NCBI RefSeq assembly: GCF_001636405.1
Contig: NZ_KV440950.1
Coordinates: 3,016,768-3,080,767, forward strand
DNA length: 64,000 nt
Origin: Peribacillus frigoritolerans
GTDB lineage: Bacteria; Bacillota; Bacilli; Bacillales; DSM-1321
Direction: 5' to 3'
This document shows positions 19,002-26,931 of this stretch, piece after piece (position 1 is the stretch's first letter; each line of letters opens with the position of its first letter). The notes beneath the pieces were generated by a model. It did not search any database and was not told the origin of the DNA. It saw nothing but the letters and a program-made list of their open reading frames with translations. Made by a program: the position numbers and the translations under genes.

Positions 19002-19182
19002 TGGATTGGGGGATATTTGACAAAGGGAAGTAAATTGAATTCTCTTTGTTAAATTTAAAATGAAGAAATGTTTAAAACAAAAGTTTACATAATCATATTA
19101 TAGTAAATTGAATGAATTGCTAAATAAATGGAAAATTGATTGGGTTATAGGTAAGGTATACATTATTTTAAAAAAATATTAA

Positions 19183-19217
19183 AAAAGCCAAAAAAACGAG
19201 CTCCATATTTGGCTTTT
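19183..19217 (+). terminator. Probable terminator downstream of uvsE
   Basis: AAAAGCCAAA pairs with TTTGGCTTTT around a 15-base loop. It lies about 180 bp after the stop, so the assignment to uvsE is tentative. Confidence 0.55.
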
Positions 19218-19347
19218 AAAGCTATTGTTTTAATTCATTGGAGTCATAAGTCAAGAACCGATTAAAGGCGCTCTATGAAGCTATAAGCCGGTTAAAGGAG
19301 GGTAGTAGATTACAAGCTCTTTTTTGGTTGATTTTGCAAGAATATTC

Positions 19348-19381
19348 CGAATGTAACAAAGGACCTCTATTGATACATTCG
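19348..19381. other. Inverted repeat upstream of the recombinase gene
   Basis: CGAATGTA (19348-19355) and TACATTCG (19374-19381) are perfect inverted copies with an 18-base spacer, about 110 bp ahead of the tyrosine recombinase. It could be an operator or a recombination-type site; the sequence alone cannot decide. Confidence 0.45.
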
Positions 19382-19488
19382 AAATCCCGTTAAATCAAGG
19401 TTTATAAGCGTATCAAAATTTATAAAACTTGCCTTTTTTTAAGCTGTTCACGTACAATGAAAGAAGGAGAAAGGGGAATGAGCCGTTC

Positions 19489-20061
19489 ATGCAAGCAACC
19501 TCTCAAAGAATTAAAAATGTTCAGCCGATACGCAGGTTGGATCACATAGAAAAGATGAAAAAATCACTATTAAAATATTGCAGCTACAGGGATTATATGA
19601 TGTTTTCAATCGGGATAAACATCGGATTACGTATAGGTGATCTTTTACAATTGCGAGTGAAAGACATCCTTGAGGGTACGCATATAGTCATTGTGGAGCA
19701 AAAAACAGATAAAATTAAGCGGTTCCTTGTCAATCCTCAGCTTCGTAAAGAAGTTAGGAAGTATGTCCGCAAATCGAACCTGAAAAATGAACAGTATTTA
19801 TTTCCAAGTCGAAAAGGTAATGGTCCAATCACCAGGGTGCAGGCCTATCGAGTTCTGAACAAAGCGGCTGAAATGGCAGACATTCCGGATGTCGGTACAC
19901 ATACCCTCCGAAAAACCTTCGGCTATTTGCATTACCAAAAATTCAAGGATATCGCTTTACTGCAGCAAATCCTTAATCATTCCAATCCCAAAGATACGAT
20001 GATTTACATAGGACTTACACAGGACTTAATGGACGAAACATTAATGGATTTCTATTATTAA
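19489..20061 (+). CDS. Short tyrosine recombinase (phage integrase family, catalytic domain only)
   Basis: The product is about 190 residues and corresponds to the catalytic domain of XerC/D-type recombinases, with almost no N-terminal core-binding domain. Visible are the first Arg (NIGLRIGDLLQL), the Lys region (VEQKTDKIKRF), the H-x-x-R motif (THTLRKTFGY), a His near the C-terminus (LNHSNPKDT) and the nucleophile Tyr (MIYIGLTQ). Such short standalone integrases are common in Bacillus chromosomes and their substrate is generally unknown. Start is uncertain. ATG 19489 is weakly spaced from AAAGGGG, while a nearer ATG (19478) is out of frame. No att sites or cargo are obvious apart from the inverted repeat upstream. 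Confidence 0.8.
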   Translation: MQATSQRIKNVQPIRRLDHIEKMKKSLLKYCSYRDYMMFSIGINIGLRIGDLLQLRVKDILEGTHIVIVEQKTDKIKRFLVNPQLRKEVRKYVRKSNLKNEQYLFPSRKGNGPITRVQAYRVLNKAAEMADIPDVGTHTLRKTFGYLHYQKFKDIALLQQILNHSNPKDTMIYIGLTQDLMDETLMDFYY

Positions 20062-20617
20062 TTGAACGGACGAAGACAACTCCTGTATTTTTCATTCTTT
20101 TTATATGGATAACACAGTCCTTAAATAGAGCATTATTATAGAGAAACATTATTTCGTTATATCTGAAAGGGGAGATAAAACCGGCATCATTGGTGCGGAG
20201 AGGTGAAAGGGGTTTCGGAGGGGGATAACCTCCTTATACTAAGAAAATGGCCTTCACTGAGGATTTTTGAAAAATATAAGAGTTTTGTTAGGGCAACAGT
20301 TTTAAATCAACCGAATGACTTTTCAAAATAGACTAGAATATTTAGTCTTTTTTTCGATGTCACCAGTACTGATTTTTATCGCTTAATTTCTTATATAAAA
20401 GTCTGTTGTTCTCCTATTTAACAAATAATGAATCAGAAAGTTATCAGTAATGAATGATTGCCGCAAGTTAAGTTACTATAATTTTATTATGTTAACTAAA
20501 ATAATTCTATCCTATTGTTAAAGGACTCCTCAGATGAACTGCACCTCAATCTAAAGAAAATCACATAATTGGGGTGCAGTATATAGCTGTTGCCAGGAAT
20601 ATTGATAATAAGTTCGG
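20062..20617. other. Intergenic, no gene seen; inverted repeat near the end
   Basis: About 555 bp between convergent genes, with no supported ORF. ACTGCACCTCAAT (from about 20537) and ATTGGGGTGCAGT (ending about 20581) form a 13-bp inverted repeat with one mismatch. It may terminate the minus-strand Dph6-like gene, although no T tract follows. Confidence 0.5.
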
Positions 20618-21328
20618 TTATAAGGTACTCTCATTCGTCATCTTATCTAGCTCCAAAGGTAAAAAAGCATACTCCCCGTCTTTAATAATCTCACATTTAC
20701 GAACTGAAATTGGCTGTTTAAAAATGGGCCCATTTATTACTGTTGTATGAAACTCCCCACCTTCTCCGCAGGGGTCAATGCCGCGAGCTTCAAGTTCCTT
20801 CACGTATTCATGGGTTAATGTTCGTCCTAAATCATCCTCTCGCATTCCCAATGATAAATTAACGGTTACAATGATCGTAACGAATCCTAGATTCATGAAC
20901 TCTTCGACAGCTTCACGATGGTTCATTTCCCATAAAGGCATTCCAAGCTTCAATCCGGCATTCTTCGTAACCTTTTCATGCCAACAGCCATGGGCAGGCA
21001 TATCCAGGTCTCCAGTTACCAACACTTCTGCTCCTTGATTCTTTGCATCTGCTAAAAGGCGCATAAATACCTTTTCATATTCAGTCCAACTGGCAGCCGC
21101 AGTATATACAGGCAAACCTATTGATTCAGCTTGGGCTTTTAAGAGTTCCGGAGGCATTCCATGGGATCTGGAACGTTTTCCTTCCTCCTCCAGCATGACA
21201 ATCAGTCCTACAGATTCTCCAACCTTCAATGCCTTATATAAGGCTAAGACACTATCCTTTCCTCCGCTAAAAGATGCTATGAATTTATGCCCGTGAGCAC
21301 TATTTTTCCAATCGATTAATTCTGCCAT
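20618..21328 (-). CDS. Dph6-related ATP pyrophosphatase (diphthine-ammonia ligase family)
   Basis: The 236-residue product contains the PP-loop ATP-binding motif FSGGKDSVLALYKAL near the N-terminus. It also has the family block SHGMPPELLKAQAESIGLP, VTGDLDMPAHGCWHEKV and a C-terminal GEGGEFHTTVINGP, all typical of the MJ0570/Dph6 family. In eukaryotes and archaea Dph6 amidates diphthine on elongation factor 2. Bacteria have no diphthamide, so the bacterial substrate is unknown and the common diphthine-ammonia ligase name should not be taken literally. Start ATG 21328 is preceded by AAAGGGG. The gene stands alone between intergenic spaces. Confidence 0.82.
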   Translation of the reverse strand: MAELIDWKNSAHGHKFIASFSGGKDSVLALYKALKVGESVGLIVMLEEEGKRSRSHGMPPELLKAQAESIGLPVYTAAASWTEYEKVFMRLLADAKNQGAEVLVTGDLDMPAHGCWHEKVTKNAGLKLGMPLWEMNHREAVEEFMNLGFVTIIVTVNLSLGMREDDLGRTLTHEYVKELEARGIDPCGEGGEFHTTVINGPIFKQPISVRKCEIIKDGEYAFLPLELDKMTNESTL

Positions 21329-21604
21329 GCAATTTACCCCTTTATTCTAATGACTTTTACCAATTTCAAATTTTGTACTTCATAACTATATTTGTTTGAT
21401 TTTAACACGCTTGGAGCCTGCAGATAAGATATTAATGTATCTTGATACAAAAAGACTTGATTTGAGTGGAATTTCGTCCCAAAAAAACTTCTCTTTACTG
21501 AACTGAGCAATATAAGATGATTATTTTAAATACCTAGTGTATAGCTACATATAAATGAAGGCCATAAATTATCTTTATATGAGAGAAGTAGATGTTTACC
21601 TAGT

Positions 21605-21698
21605 ATTGTATCCAGTGTTTTTTAAATTGGATACAATTTATTTAATTTTCTGTATTGTAATCGCTTCATTAAGTTGATATAGTTTAAATTGTATCCAA
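21605..21698 (+). promoter_or_regulatory. Promoter of the glutarate regulator gene with three GntR/FCD-type operator sites
   Basis: TTGTAA (21655-21660) and TATAGT (21678-21683) with 17 bp spacing form a sigma-A promoter. Three copies of a TTGKATMCAA-like site surround it: 21606-21615 and 21627-21636, which together form the perfect palindrome ATTGTATCCA...TGGATACAAT, and 21689-21698 at the transcription start. The motif is typical for FadR-subfamily GntR proteins, so autoregulation by the adjacent gene product is likely. Confidence 0.75.
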
Positions 21699-21719
21699 TA
21701 TCGAAAGGTGGACGCTGGA

Positions 21720-22394
21720 TTGGATAATGCTAATTCTAAAAGAGATAAATCTACAATCGTAAAAAATGTTACGAAAAGTCTTAGGAAGGCGATTTTGAAT
21801 GGGACGTTGAAAAAGGGGGAGCGACTCATCCAAGAGGAGTGGGCAGATCGCCTGGAAGTAAGCAGAATGCCCATTCGTGAAGCCCTTACACAACTTCAAA
21901 TGGAGGGGTTGGTGGAAATGGTTCCTCATAAAGGAGCAATCGTCACACCGATTACCCGGGATGATATTGAAGAAATTTATCATACCAGGTCTCTGCTTGA
22001 AGGCCTTGCTGTAGAAAAGTCGCTTCCTTATTTAACAAAGGAGGATAAAGAAAAATTAAAGGGAATTTTGATTGAAATGGAAGGGATTCAGTTATCTGAT
22101 GAAACCAATGAACATTATATCCTTTTGAATGCGGCTTTTCATGAAACCCTCCGAAAAGGGTGCCCATGGCCAAGAGTTCAAAAAATGGTAGAAACGTTGG
22201 GTATCTCACCCATTGCGCCGAATTTGCTGATTGATTATTACCCAGAAACGCAACGGGAACACCGGATGATATTTGAAGCGGCACTAAGAGGGGATCCTGC
22301 AGAACTAAGGGCAGCAGTAGAATTTCACATCTTACGGACTAAGAACAATTTAATTACGTATATGGAGTTGCTGAATACTAAAAATCATCAATAA
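21720..22394 (+). CDS. GntR-family regulator, FadR/FCD subfamily (probable glutarate regulator)
   Basis: The 224-residue product has an N-terminal winged HTH (LRKAILNGTLKKGERLIQEEWADRL, VSRMPIREALTQL, VPHKGAIVTP) and a C-terminal FCD all-helical ligand domain with metal-ligand positions (IYHTRSLLEG, LNAAFHETL, EHRMIFEAALRGD). TTG 21720 is preferred over GTG 21708 because AAAGGTGG lies 8 bp before it. FCD regulators respond to carboxylates. The genes that follow encode the glutarate to 2-oxoglutarate route, so glutarate or L-2-hydroxyglutarate is the likely effector (inference, by analogy with Pseudomonas GcsR/CsiR-type regulators). Operator sites lie in its own promoter. The next gene begins only 14 bp downstream. 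Confidence 0.88.
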   Translation: MDNANSKRDKSTIVKNVTKSLRKAILNGTLKKGERLIQEEWADRLEVSRMPIREALTQLQMEGLVEMVPHKGAIVTPITRDDIEEIYHTRSLLEGLAVEKSLPYLTKEDKEKLKGILIEMEGIQLSDETNEHYILLNAAFHETLRKGCPWPRVQKMVETLGISPIAPNLLIDYYPETQREHRMIFEAALRGDPAELRAAVEFHILRTKNNLITYMELLNTKNHQ

Positions 22395-22408
22395 AAGGAG
22401 TGTTAATT

Positions 22409-23626
22409 GTGTATGATTTCGCAATTGTTGGCGGGGGAATTGTAGGTTTATCAACGGGAATGGCCCTTTATCAGCGGTTTCCTAATGCTAAAGTGGTAGT
22501 CATTGAAAAGGAGGCTGTTGTTGCAGATCATCAAACGGGGCATAACAGCGGCGTCATCCATTCAGGAATTTATTATAAACCAGGCAGTTTCAAGGCACGG
22601 TTTGCCCGTCAAGGAAGCAAATCAATGACGGAATTCTGTAGGATGCATGGAATTGATCATGATATTTGCGGCAAGGTCATTGTTGCAACAAAACCAGAAG
22701 AGTTGCCCCTTCTAGATGATTTATTTTCACGCGGTTTACAAAATGAGCTAGCTATCCAAAGAATCGGTGTGGAAGAGTTAAAGGAAATTGAACCGCATGT
22801 CAATGGACTTGGAGCGATTCGCGTCCCGCAAGCTGGCATCGTCAATTATCGTCAGGTAAGTGAAAAGATGGCGGATATCATCCGAGGCAACGGCGGTGAA
22901 ATCAAGCTGAATACAAAGGTGGAGAAGATTGACGAGGATTCTGATGAAGTCATCATCGCTACGAACAACGGGACAATAAAAGCAAGGATAGTCATTAATT
23001 GCGCTGGATTGCACAGTGACCGTATCGCATCAGCCGCAGGGTATAAAACTGATATGAAAATTGTCCCGTTTCGCGGTGAATATTTTAAATTGAAGCCCGA
23101 AAAGCGCTTTCTTGTCAATCATTTAATTTATCCGGTACCTAACCCTAAGTTTCCATTTCTAGGAGTTCATTTCACACGGATGATTAGCGGCGAAGTAGAT
23201 GCTGGCCCAAATGCTGTACTTAGTTTCAAACGTGAAGGTTATAAAAAAACTGACTTCAATGCGAAGGATTTAACTGAAGTTTTAAGCTATAAAGGTTTTT
23301 GGAAACTGGCCAGTAAATTCATGAAGGAAGGGATGGATGAATATGTCCGTTCTTTTAGTAAAAAGCAATTTACGAAAAGTCTGCAGGAATTGATTCCGGA
23401 AATTCAAGAAGATGATTTAATCCCTGCACCTGCCGGAGTCCGGGCACAGGCGTTACAGGATGATGGTAATATGGTGGATGATTTTCATATTATAATGGGG
23501 AAACGGACCATTCATGTTTGTAATGCACCGTCACCTGCAGCAACAGCCTCCATTGAAATTGGAAAAGAGGTTGTTACCCGCATTCCGGAACAAACACACT
23601 TATTGGAAGCTGTATTGACAAAATAA
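22409..23626 (+). CDS. lhgO: L-2-hydroxyglutarate oxidase LhgO
   Basis: The 405-residue FAD enzyme oxidises L-2-hydroxyglutarate to 2-oxoglutarate, delivering electrons to the membrane quinone pool. The Rossmann motif FAIVGGGIVGLSTG is at the N-terminus. The family block HQTGHNSGVIHSGIYYKPGS and the C-terminal HVCNAPSPAATASIEIG are typical of LhgO and separate it from glycerol-3-phosphate dehydrogenase and glycine oxidase. GTG 22409 is chosen because AAAGGAG ends 8 bp before it; a GTG at 22400 lies within that ribosome site. It sits between the FCD regulator and a DUF3870 gene and upstream of csiD, which makes the substrate assignment firm. Confidence 0.93.
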   Translation: MYDFAIVGGGIVGLSTGMALYQRFPNAKVVVIEKEAVVADHQTGHNSGVIHSGIYYKPGSFKARFARQGSKSMTEFCRMHGIDHDICGKVIVATKPEELPLLDDLFSRGLQNELAIQRIGVEELKEIEPHVNGLGAIRVPQAGIVNYRQVSEKMADIIRGNGGEIKLNTKVEKIDEDSDEVIIATNNGTIKARIVINCAGLHSDRIASAAGYKTDMKIVPFRGEYFKLKPEKRFLVNHLIYPVPNPKFPFLGVHFTRMISGEVDAGPNAVLSFKREGYKKTDFNAKDLTEVLSYKGFWKLASKFMKEGMDEYVRSFSKKQFTKSLQELIPEIQEDDLIPAPAGVRAQALQDDGNMVDDFHIIMGKRTIHVCNAPSPAATASIEIGKEVVTRIPEQTHLLEAVLTK

Positions 23627-23653
23627 TATTCGTTAAAGAGAGGAAGAGACCTC

Positions 23654-23995
23654 ATGTTCAATGGTAAAACAATTTTTATTGCAGGTCACGCACGTTTACC
23701 CCAAGGGATGGCGGCGAAAAGTGTCTTTGAAACATTGACCATCACTGCAGAAGTCGATGCTAAATATGGTGTTATCCTGGAGGCTTCTTGTACACTGGCA
23801 ACAGAGCATGGACGGGAATTTATAGGGCGTTTATTAAAAGGGATCAGTTTAAATGATGGTGTTGATGAAGCGATAGAATCGATTACATCTTATTATCGGG
23901 GGAAAGCGGCTAATGCATTGATTGCTGCCTTGAAGGACCTGGATCTCCATTTTCAGCAAATTAAAGCGGCAGAAAAAACGAAACTACCAAGTTAG
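23654..23995 (+). CDS. DUF3870 domain protein
   Basis: The 113-residue product fills the DUF3870 family completely (FIAGHARLPQGMAAKSVFE, conserved DAKYGVILEASCTLAT with a Cys, GREFIGRLLKGISL, and a C-terminal Y-x-G-K-AANALIAALKDL). The family is uncharacterised. Start ATG follows AGAGAGGAAGAG, 27 bp after lhgO, so it is co-transcribed with lhgO. Its position inside a glutarate operon suggests a role in sensing or handling a C5 dicarboxylate or its CoA relative, but this is inference only. A new promoter follows before csiD, so it is probably the last gene of the first transcription unit. Confidence 0.82.
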   Translation: MFNGKTIFIAGHARLPQGMAAKSVFETLTITAEVDAKYGVILEASCTLATEHGREFIGRLLKGISLNDGVDEAIESITSYYRGKAANALIAALKDLDLHFQQIKAAEKTKLPS

Positions 23996-24029
23996 TAAAA
24001 TGATTTATCAGAATAATTTGTAAAATATG

Positions 24030-24058
24030 TTGACATTTTTACGGAAAAACGTTTTAAT
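24030..24058 (+). promoter_or_regulatory. Sigma-A promoter for csiD
   Basis: TTGACA (24030-24035) and TTTAAT (24053-24058) are separated by 17 bp. The start point would be near 24065, giving a leader of about 255 nt before csiD. The spacer contains ACGGAAAAACGT, which could be part of an operator. Confidence 0.65.
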
Positions 24059-24137
24059 GTAATTAAGCCAATATTATGACATTAACACCTTTTGGAAAAT
24101 ACCTTTTCAGAATCGTGTAAAGATCTTAATGATTGGA

Positions 24138-24313
24138 AACAGGAAAAATAAACCATACATAAACTGCATATTCGCTGTGACTCTATTTGCATAGAGCAGT
24201 GAAGTGAATATAAGCCAGTTGTACAGTTGGATTCCCATTTTATTTGGGGTCATGTGCGACTGGCTTTTTATATTTCCTGTTAACCTTGTCACCTATATTA
24301 CAAATAACAGGAG
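24138..24313 (+). promoter_or_regulatory. Structured csiD leader RNA, riboswitch-like, with alternative ribosome-site pairing
   Basis: Three helices are visible. P1 pairs AACAGGAAA (24138-24146) with TTTCCTGTT (24273-24281), 9 bp. P2 pairs ATATTCGCT (24168-24176) with AGTGAATAT (24203-24211), topped by CTCTAT/ATAGAG. P3 pairs AAGCCAGTTGTACA (24212-24225) with TGTGCGACTGGCTT (24253-24266) and is followed by a short T run. The 3' strand of P1 can instead pair with TAACAGGAG (24305-24313), which contains the csiD ribosome site, so the two pairings exclude each other. I do not recognise it as a known riboswitch class. Confidence 0.5.
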
Positions 24314-24322
24314 GAATCATTC

Positions 24323-25261
24323 ATGAACATTGCAGAAAAAAAGAGAGCGAAGTTTGAAAGGAAAACAGAAAAATACGAGGTGAAAGTTCACCCTCAATCC
24401 AGCCGTTTATATCATATTGAAATTTCAAAAGAGGCGATTGCTGCTTTTTTAGAAACGGTATCCAAGGATAATCAGTCTGTTCAACATCTGGAATATACGC
24501 CATATGCACGACTCATCATTGCTTCATATCTTTTGGATCAAGTAGGGGAAGACTTTGGTGAATTGCTTCGTAACATCGTTCATGATCGGGAATCCGGCGG
24601 CTTCACCCTTGGCTTGGAGGGTGTCACGGAGAATACAGATGAATATGTCATTTTTGCAACGGCGATTTCATACTTGCTGGGAACTCCAAACCATGATTCC
24701 ATGTCAGGGAAATATTATGCCCGCTTCAGTGTTCAAGACACGGATAGCAGTGATTCATATTTACGTCAGGCTTATCGTTTATTTACACTTCATACGGATG
24801 GCACCTTTGTAGATGAACCAACGGACTGGTTACTAATGATGAAGATGATCGAACAAAATGCACGCGGTGGCGAATCTCGTTTATTGCATTTAGACGATTG
24901 GAAAGAGCTTGATCTGTATGTGAATCATCCATTATCCAGCCACAAATTCACGTATAAAGCTCCAAAAAGTAAGAACGTTAACCAGGAAATTGAAAGATTG
25001 ACCTTCTTCAATCATAATAACCAACCTGGTGTATGTTTTATCGATCAATTTGTTTATCCTGAATCAATCGAACAAGCCAAATACTTGCGCGATTTATCCA
25101 ATTCATTGGAAAGTGATGAAAGTGTACTTGAACTTGAACTGCCTGTTGGAGATTTAGTTGTTGTCAACAACATATTCTGGCTTCACGGCCGCGCTGCATT
25201 TGAAAAGGATCCGAACCTGAATCGTGAATTACTTCGCCAACGCGGAAGATTCAATCAATAG
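24323..25261 (+). CDS. glaH: Glutarate 2-hydroxylase CsiD/GlaH (Fe(II)/2-oxoglutarate dioxygenase)
   Basis: The 312-residue product matches the CsiD family in length and sequence. Fe ligands are visible as H-x-D in LHTDGTF and a distal His in FWLHGRAAF; the 2-oxoglutarate-binding Arg lies near the C-terminus (RQRGRFNQ). The enzyme hydroxylates glutarate to L-2-hydroxyglutarate while converting 2-oxoglutarate to succinate. LhgO then regenerates 2-oxoglutarate, completing a CoA-independent lysine/glutarate degradation route. ATG 24323 has AGGAGG 8 bp upstream. It is transcribed from its own promoter with a long structured leader, so control is probably distinct from the gntR-lhgO unit. A terminator follows. 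Confidence 0.94.
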   Translation: MNIAEKKRAKFERKTEKYEVKVHPQSSRLYHIEISKEAIAAFLETVSKDNQSVQHLEYTPYARLIIASYLLDQVGEDFGELLRNIVHDRESGGFTLGLEGVTENTDEYVIFATAISYLLGTPNHDSMSGKYYARFSVQDTDSSDSYLRQAYRLFTLHTDGTFVDEPTDWLLMMKMIEQNARGGESRLLHLDDWKELDLYVNHPLSSHKFTYKAPKSKNVNQEIERLTFFNHNNQPGVCFIDQFVYPESIEQAKYLRDLSNSLESDESVLELELPVGDLVVVNNIFWLHGRAAFEKDPNLNRELLRQRGRFNQ

Positions 25262-25309
25262 TTTCAATTTGTAAACCCAAACATTTTTTTCATCCCCAAA
25301 TACCATTTT

Positions 25310-25361
25310 AAAGATAAATTCTTTTCAATCCAAGGGTTGGAAAGCAATTTATCTTTTTTTT
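25310..25361 (+). terminator. csiD/glaH terminator
   Basis: AAAGATAAATT pairs with AATTTATCTTT, with further inner pairing, and is followed by eight T. Confidence 0.9.
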
Positions 25362-25468
25362 GAGAGTTTTCCAACAAGATTCATAATGCCCCTATGTCGG
25401 TGGCAAATCTGAATTTCTGATATACTGAATTGGCCAAAATAAATAAAGGGAAGAAGGGGTAGTAATTT

Positions 25469-26230
25469 ATGGGGATCGCTAATTTTTCTAAGTTTACGCA
25501 ATTTAAGGAATTAATTAAAGCTTTACCTGCTGTCTATACAGATGAAATGATAAAGAGTGAGCAATTTTTGCTTGAAAGAGAAGAAAAGAAAAAACTCGAA
25601 ATATATTATGCTCCTTTCGAATATATAAATGAACGGGCCAAAGTGGTGATTGTCGGAATCACTCCTGGTTTACATCAAATGAAAAAATCTTATTCTACCG
25701 TAATTAATGCAAGAGGGCACCTGCATGGTGACGAAGAGATCCTGCACGAAGTAAAAAAAAATTCCAGTTTTGAAGGAACGATGAGAAAAAATTTAGTTAA
25801 AATGTTGGATGAGCTTGGATTACACACATACTTAAACATTTCGTCCACACTGGATCTTTTTGACGAAGCGAGTCACCTCGTTCATACTACCTCAGTTTTA
25901 ACCTACCCAGTTTTTTATAACGGAAAAAACTATAGTGGAACAACTCCAAACATTTTAAAGACCGAGTTGCTTGAAAAAAATATAATGGAAGGCTTTGCTA
26001 CCGAAATAGGTAACATTGAACATCCGCTTATTATTCCTTTAGGCGTTAATGTTACCAAGGTCTTAAACTATTTAGCGGGTCAAGATTATTTGGATGCCAA
26101 TAACATACTTCTAGGATTTCCCCATCCATCTGGAGGAAATGGTCATCGTCATAAGCAATTTGCAGCAAATAAAGAGCAAATGAAAATGATGTTACAGCAC
26201 TATTTTTCAAAGGAAATGACCGTGGGTTAA
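25469..26230 (+). CDS. Uracil-DNA-glycosylase-fold protein, uncharacterised
   Basis: The 253-residue product has two features of the UDG superfamily: a motif-A-like loop after a beta strand (VVIVGITPGLHQ, about residues 66-77; compare GEAPG) and a motif-B-like loop (LLGFPHPSGGNGHRHKQF, near residue 220) with HPS. A long insertion (residues 80-160) separates them. The residues that activate water in the known UDG families are not clearly present, so substrate and activity are unknown. Start ATG 25469 follows GAAGGGG. It has its own promoter region and stands alone. It could be a DNA repair or nucleotide-processing enzyme; the assignment rests on motif appearance, not on a search. Confidence 0.6.
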   Translation: MGIANFSKFTQFKELIKALPAVYTDEMIKSEQFLLEREEKKKLEIYYAPFEYINERAKVVIVGITPGLHQMKKSYSTVINARGHLHGDEEILHEVKKNSSFEGTMRKNLVKMLDELGLHTYLNISSTLDLFDEASHLVHTTSVLTYPVFYNGKNYSGTTPNILKTELLEKNIMEGFATEIGNIEHPLIIPLGVNVTKVLNYLAGQDYLDANNILLGFPHPSGGNGHRHKQFAANKEQMKMMLQHYFSKEMTVG

Positions 26231-26403
26231 AAAGGAGTGCTGTATGCTCATTGAATCTTTTGTAGGTATAAAAGGATGGGAAACAGTTGATTATTGAATT
26301 CTATAATTCATCTATTTGTGTTAAAAGTAAAATTAACTATTTACTACTGATATTATGGTGATTATAATAAGAACGAATGTTCTTAATTATAGGAGGCATT
26401 AAC

Positions 26404-26496
26404 ATGGATGAATTAGAGGAATTTTTAAAAACACTCACTATTGAAGAGTTAAAAGTTATTTATGAAGAAGTAAGTGAACCTGATATTAATAAATAG
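26404..26496 (+). CDS. Acidic 30-residue small protein
   Basis: A short frame begins at ATG 26404 with a perfect AGGAGG 8 bp upstream and a TATAAT-like -10 at 26363-26368. The peptide (MDELEEFLKTLTIEELKVIY...) is highly acidic and predicted helical, with no Cys and no membrane segment. Signals are much better than chance for so short a frame, but there is no family recognition. It could be a regulatory microprotein or the intact start of a decayed gene. Confidence 0.45.
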   Translation: MDELEEFLKTLTIEELKVIYEEVSEPDINK

Positions 26497-26529
26497 ATGA
26501 AATAAATTGTTGAAATGGAAGATTCTTAT

Positions 26530-26888
26530 TTTTACATTTCAAAGAACAGCATGATTTTTCCCGAACGTGGAGTAGGAGGTGCTTCATCATGAAAACCATA
26601 GCCTAAGAACCAACGGTAATCCTTATTTGTTTCCGCTTCTTCAATCGTTTTTCGCATGGAACGAATACCAAAGGTATATTGAAATGAATGTCAGTTTAAC
26701 TAAAATAACTGAATCAATACTTAGGCGTCCTACCTCTGAATACATATATTTCACCAAGTCATAAATGCAAGTGAAGTCAATGGAAGCCTCCATTTACGAA
26801 CCAAATGGTTCGGTGGCACCAGTTGAACTAAATCTAAAGTAATCATTTCAAGTTGATTGCGCTGAATAGAATCATGTTTAGAAGGCAT
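26530..26888 (-). pseudogene. IS1182-family transposase remnant (N-terminal part)
   Basis: On the minus strand, a start at 26888 follows GAGGTGATGAAG. The broken frame encodes LVQLVPPNHLVRK, IYDLVKYMYSEVGR, a LVKLT-like block and RKTIEEAE...YRWFLGYGFHDE, the typical N-terminus of IS1182-family transposases. Frameshifts occur at VRK(M)EAAIDF and further on, and the C-terminal catalytic half is missing. It is inactive. Confidence 0.8.
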
Positions 26889-26931
26889 CTTCATCACCTC
26901 AAGTTTTAATACTTCTATATTAAAACAAAAA

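Noticed and set aside
24107..24292. 61-codon minus-strand frame in the csiD leader
   Set aside because: No ribosome site; it overlaps the structured leader hairpins.
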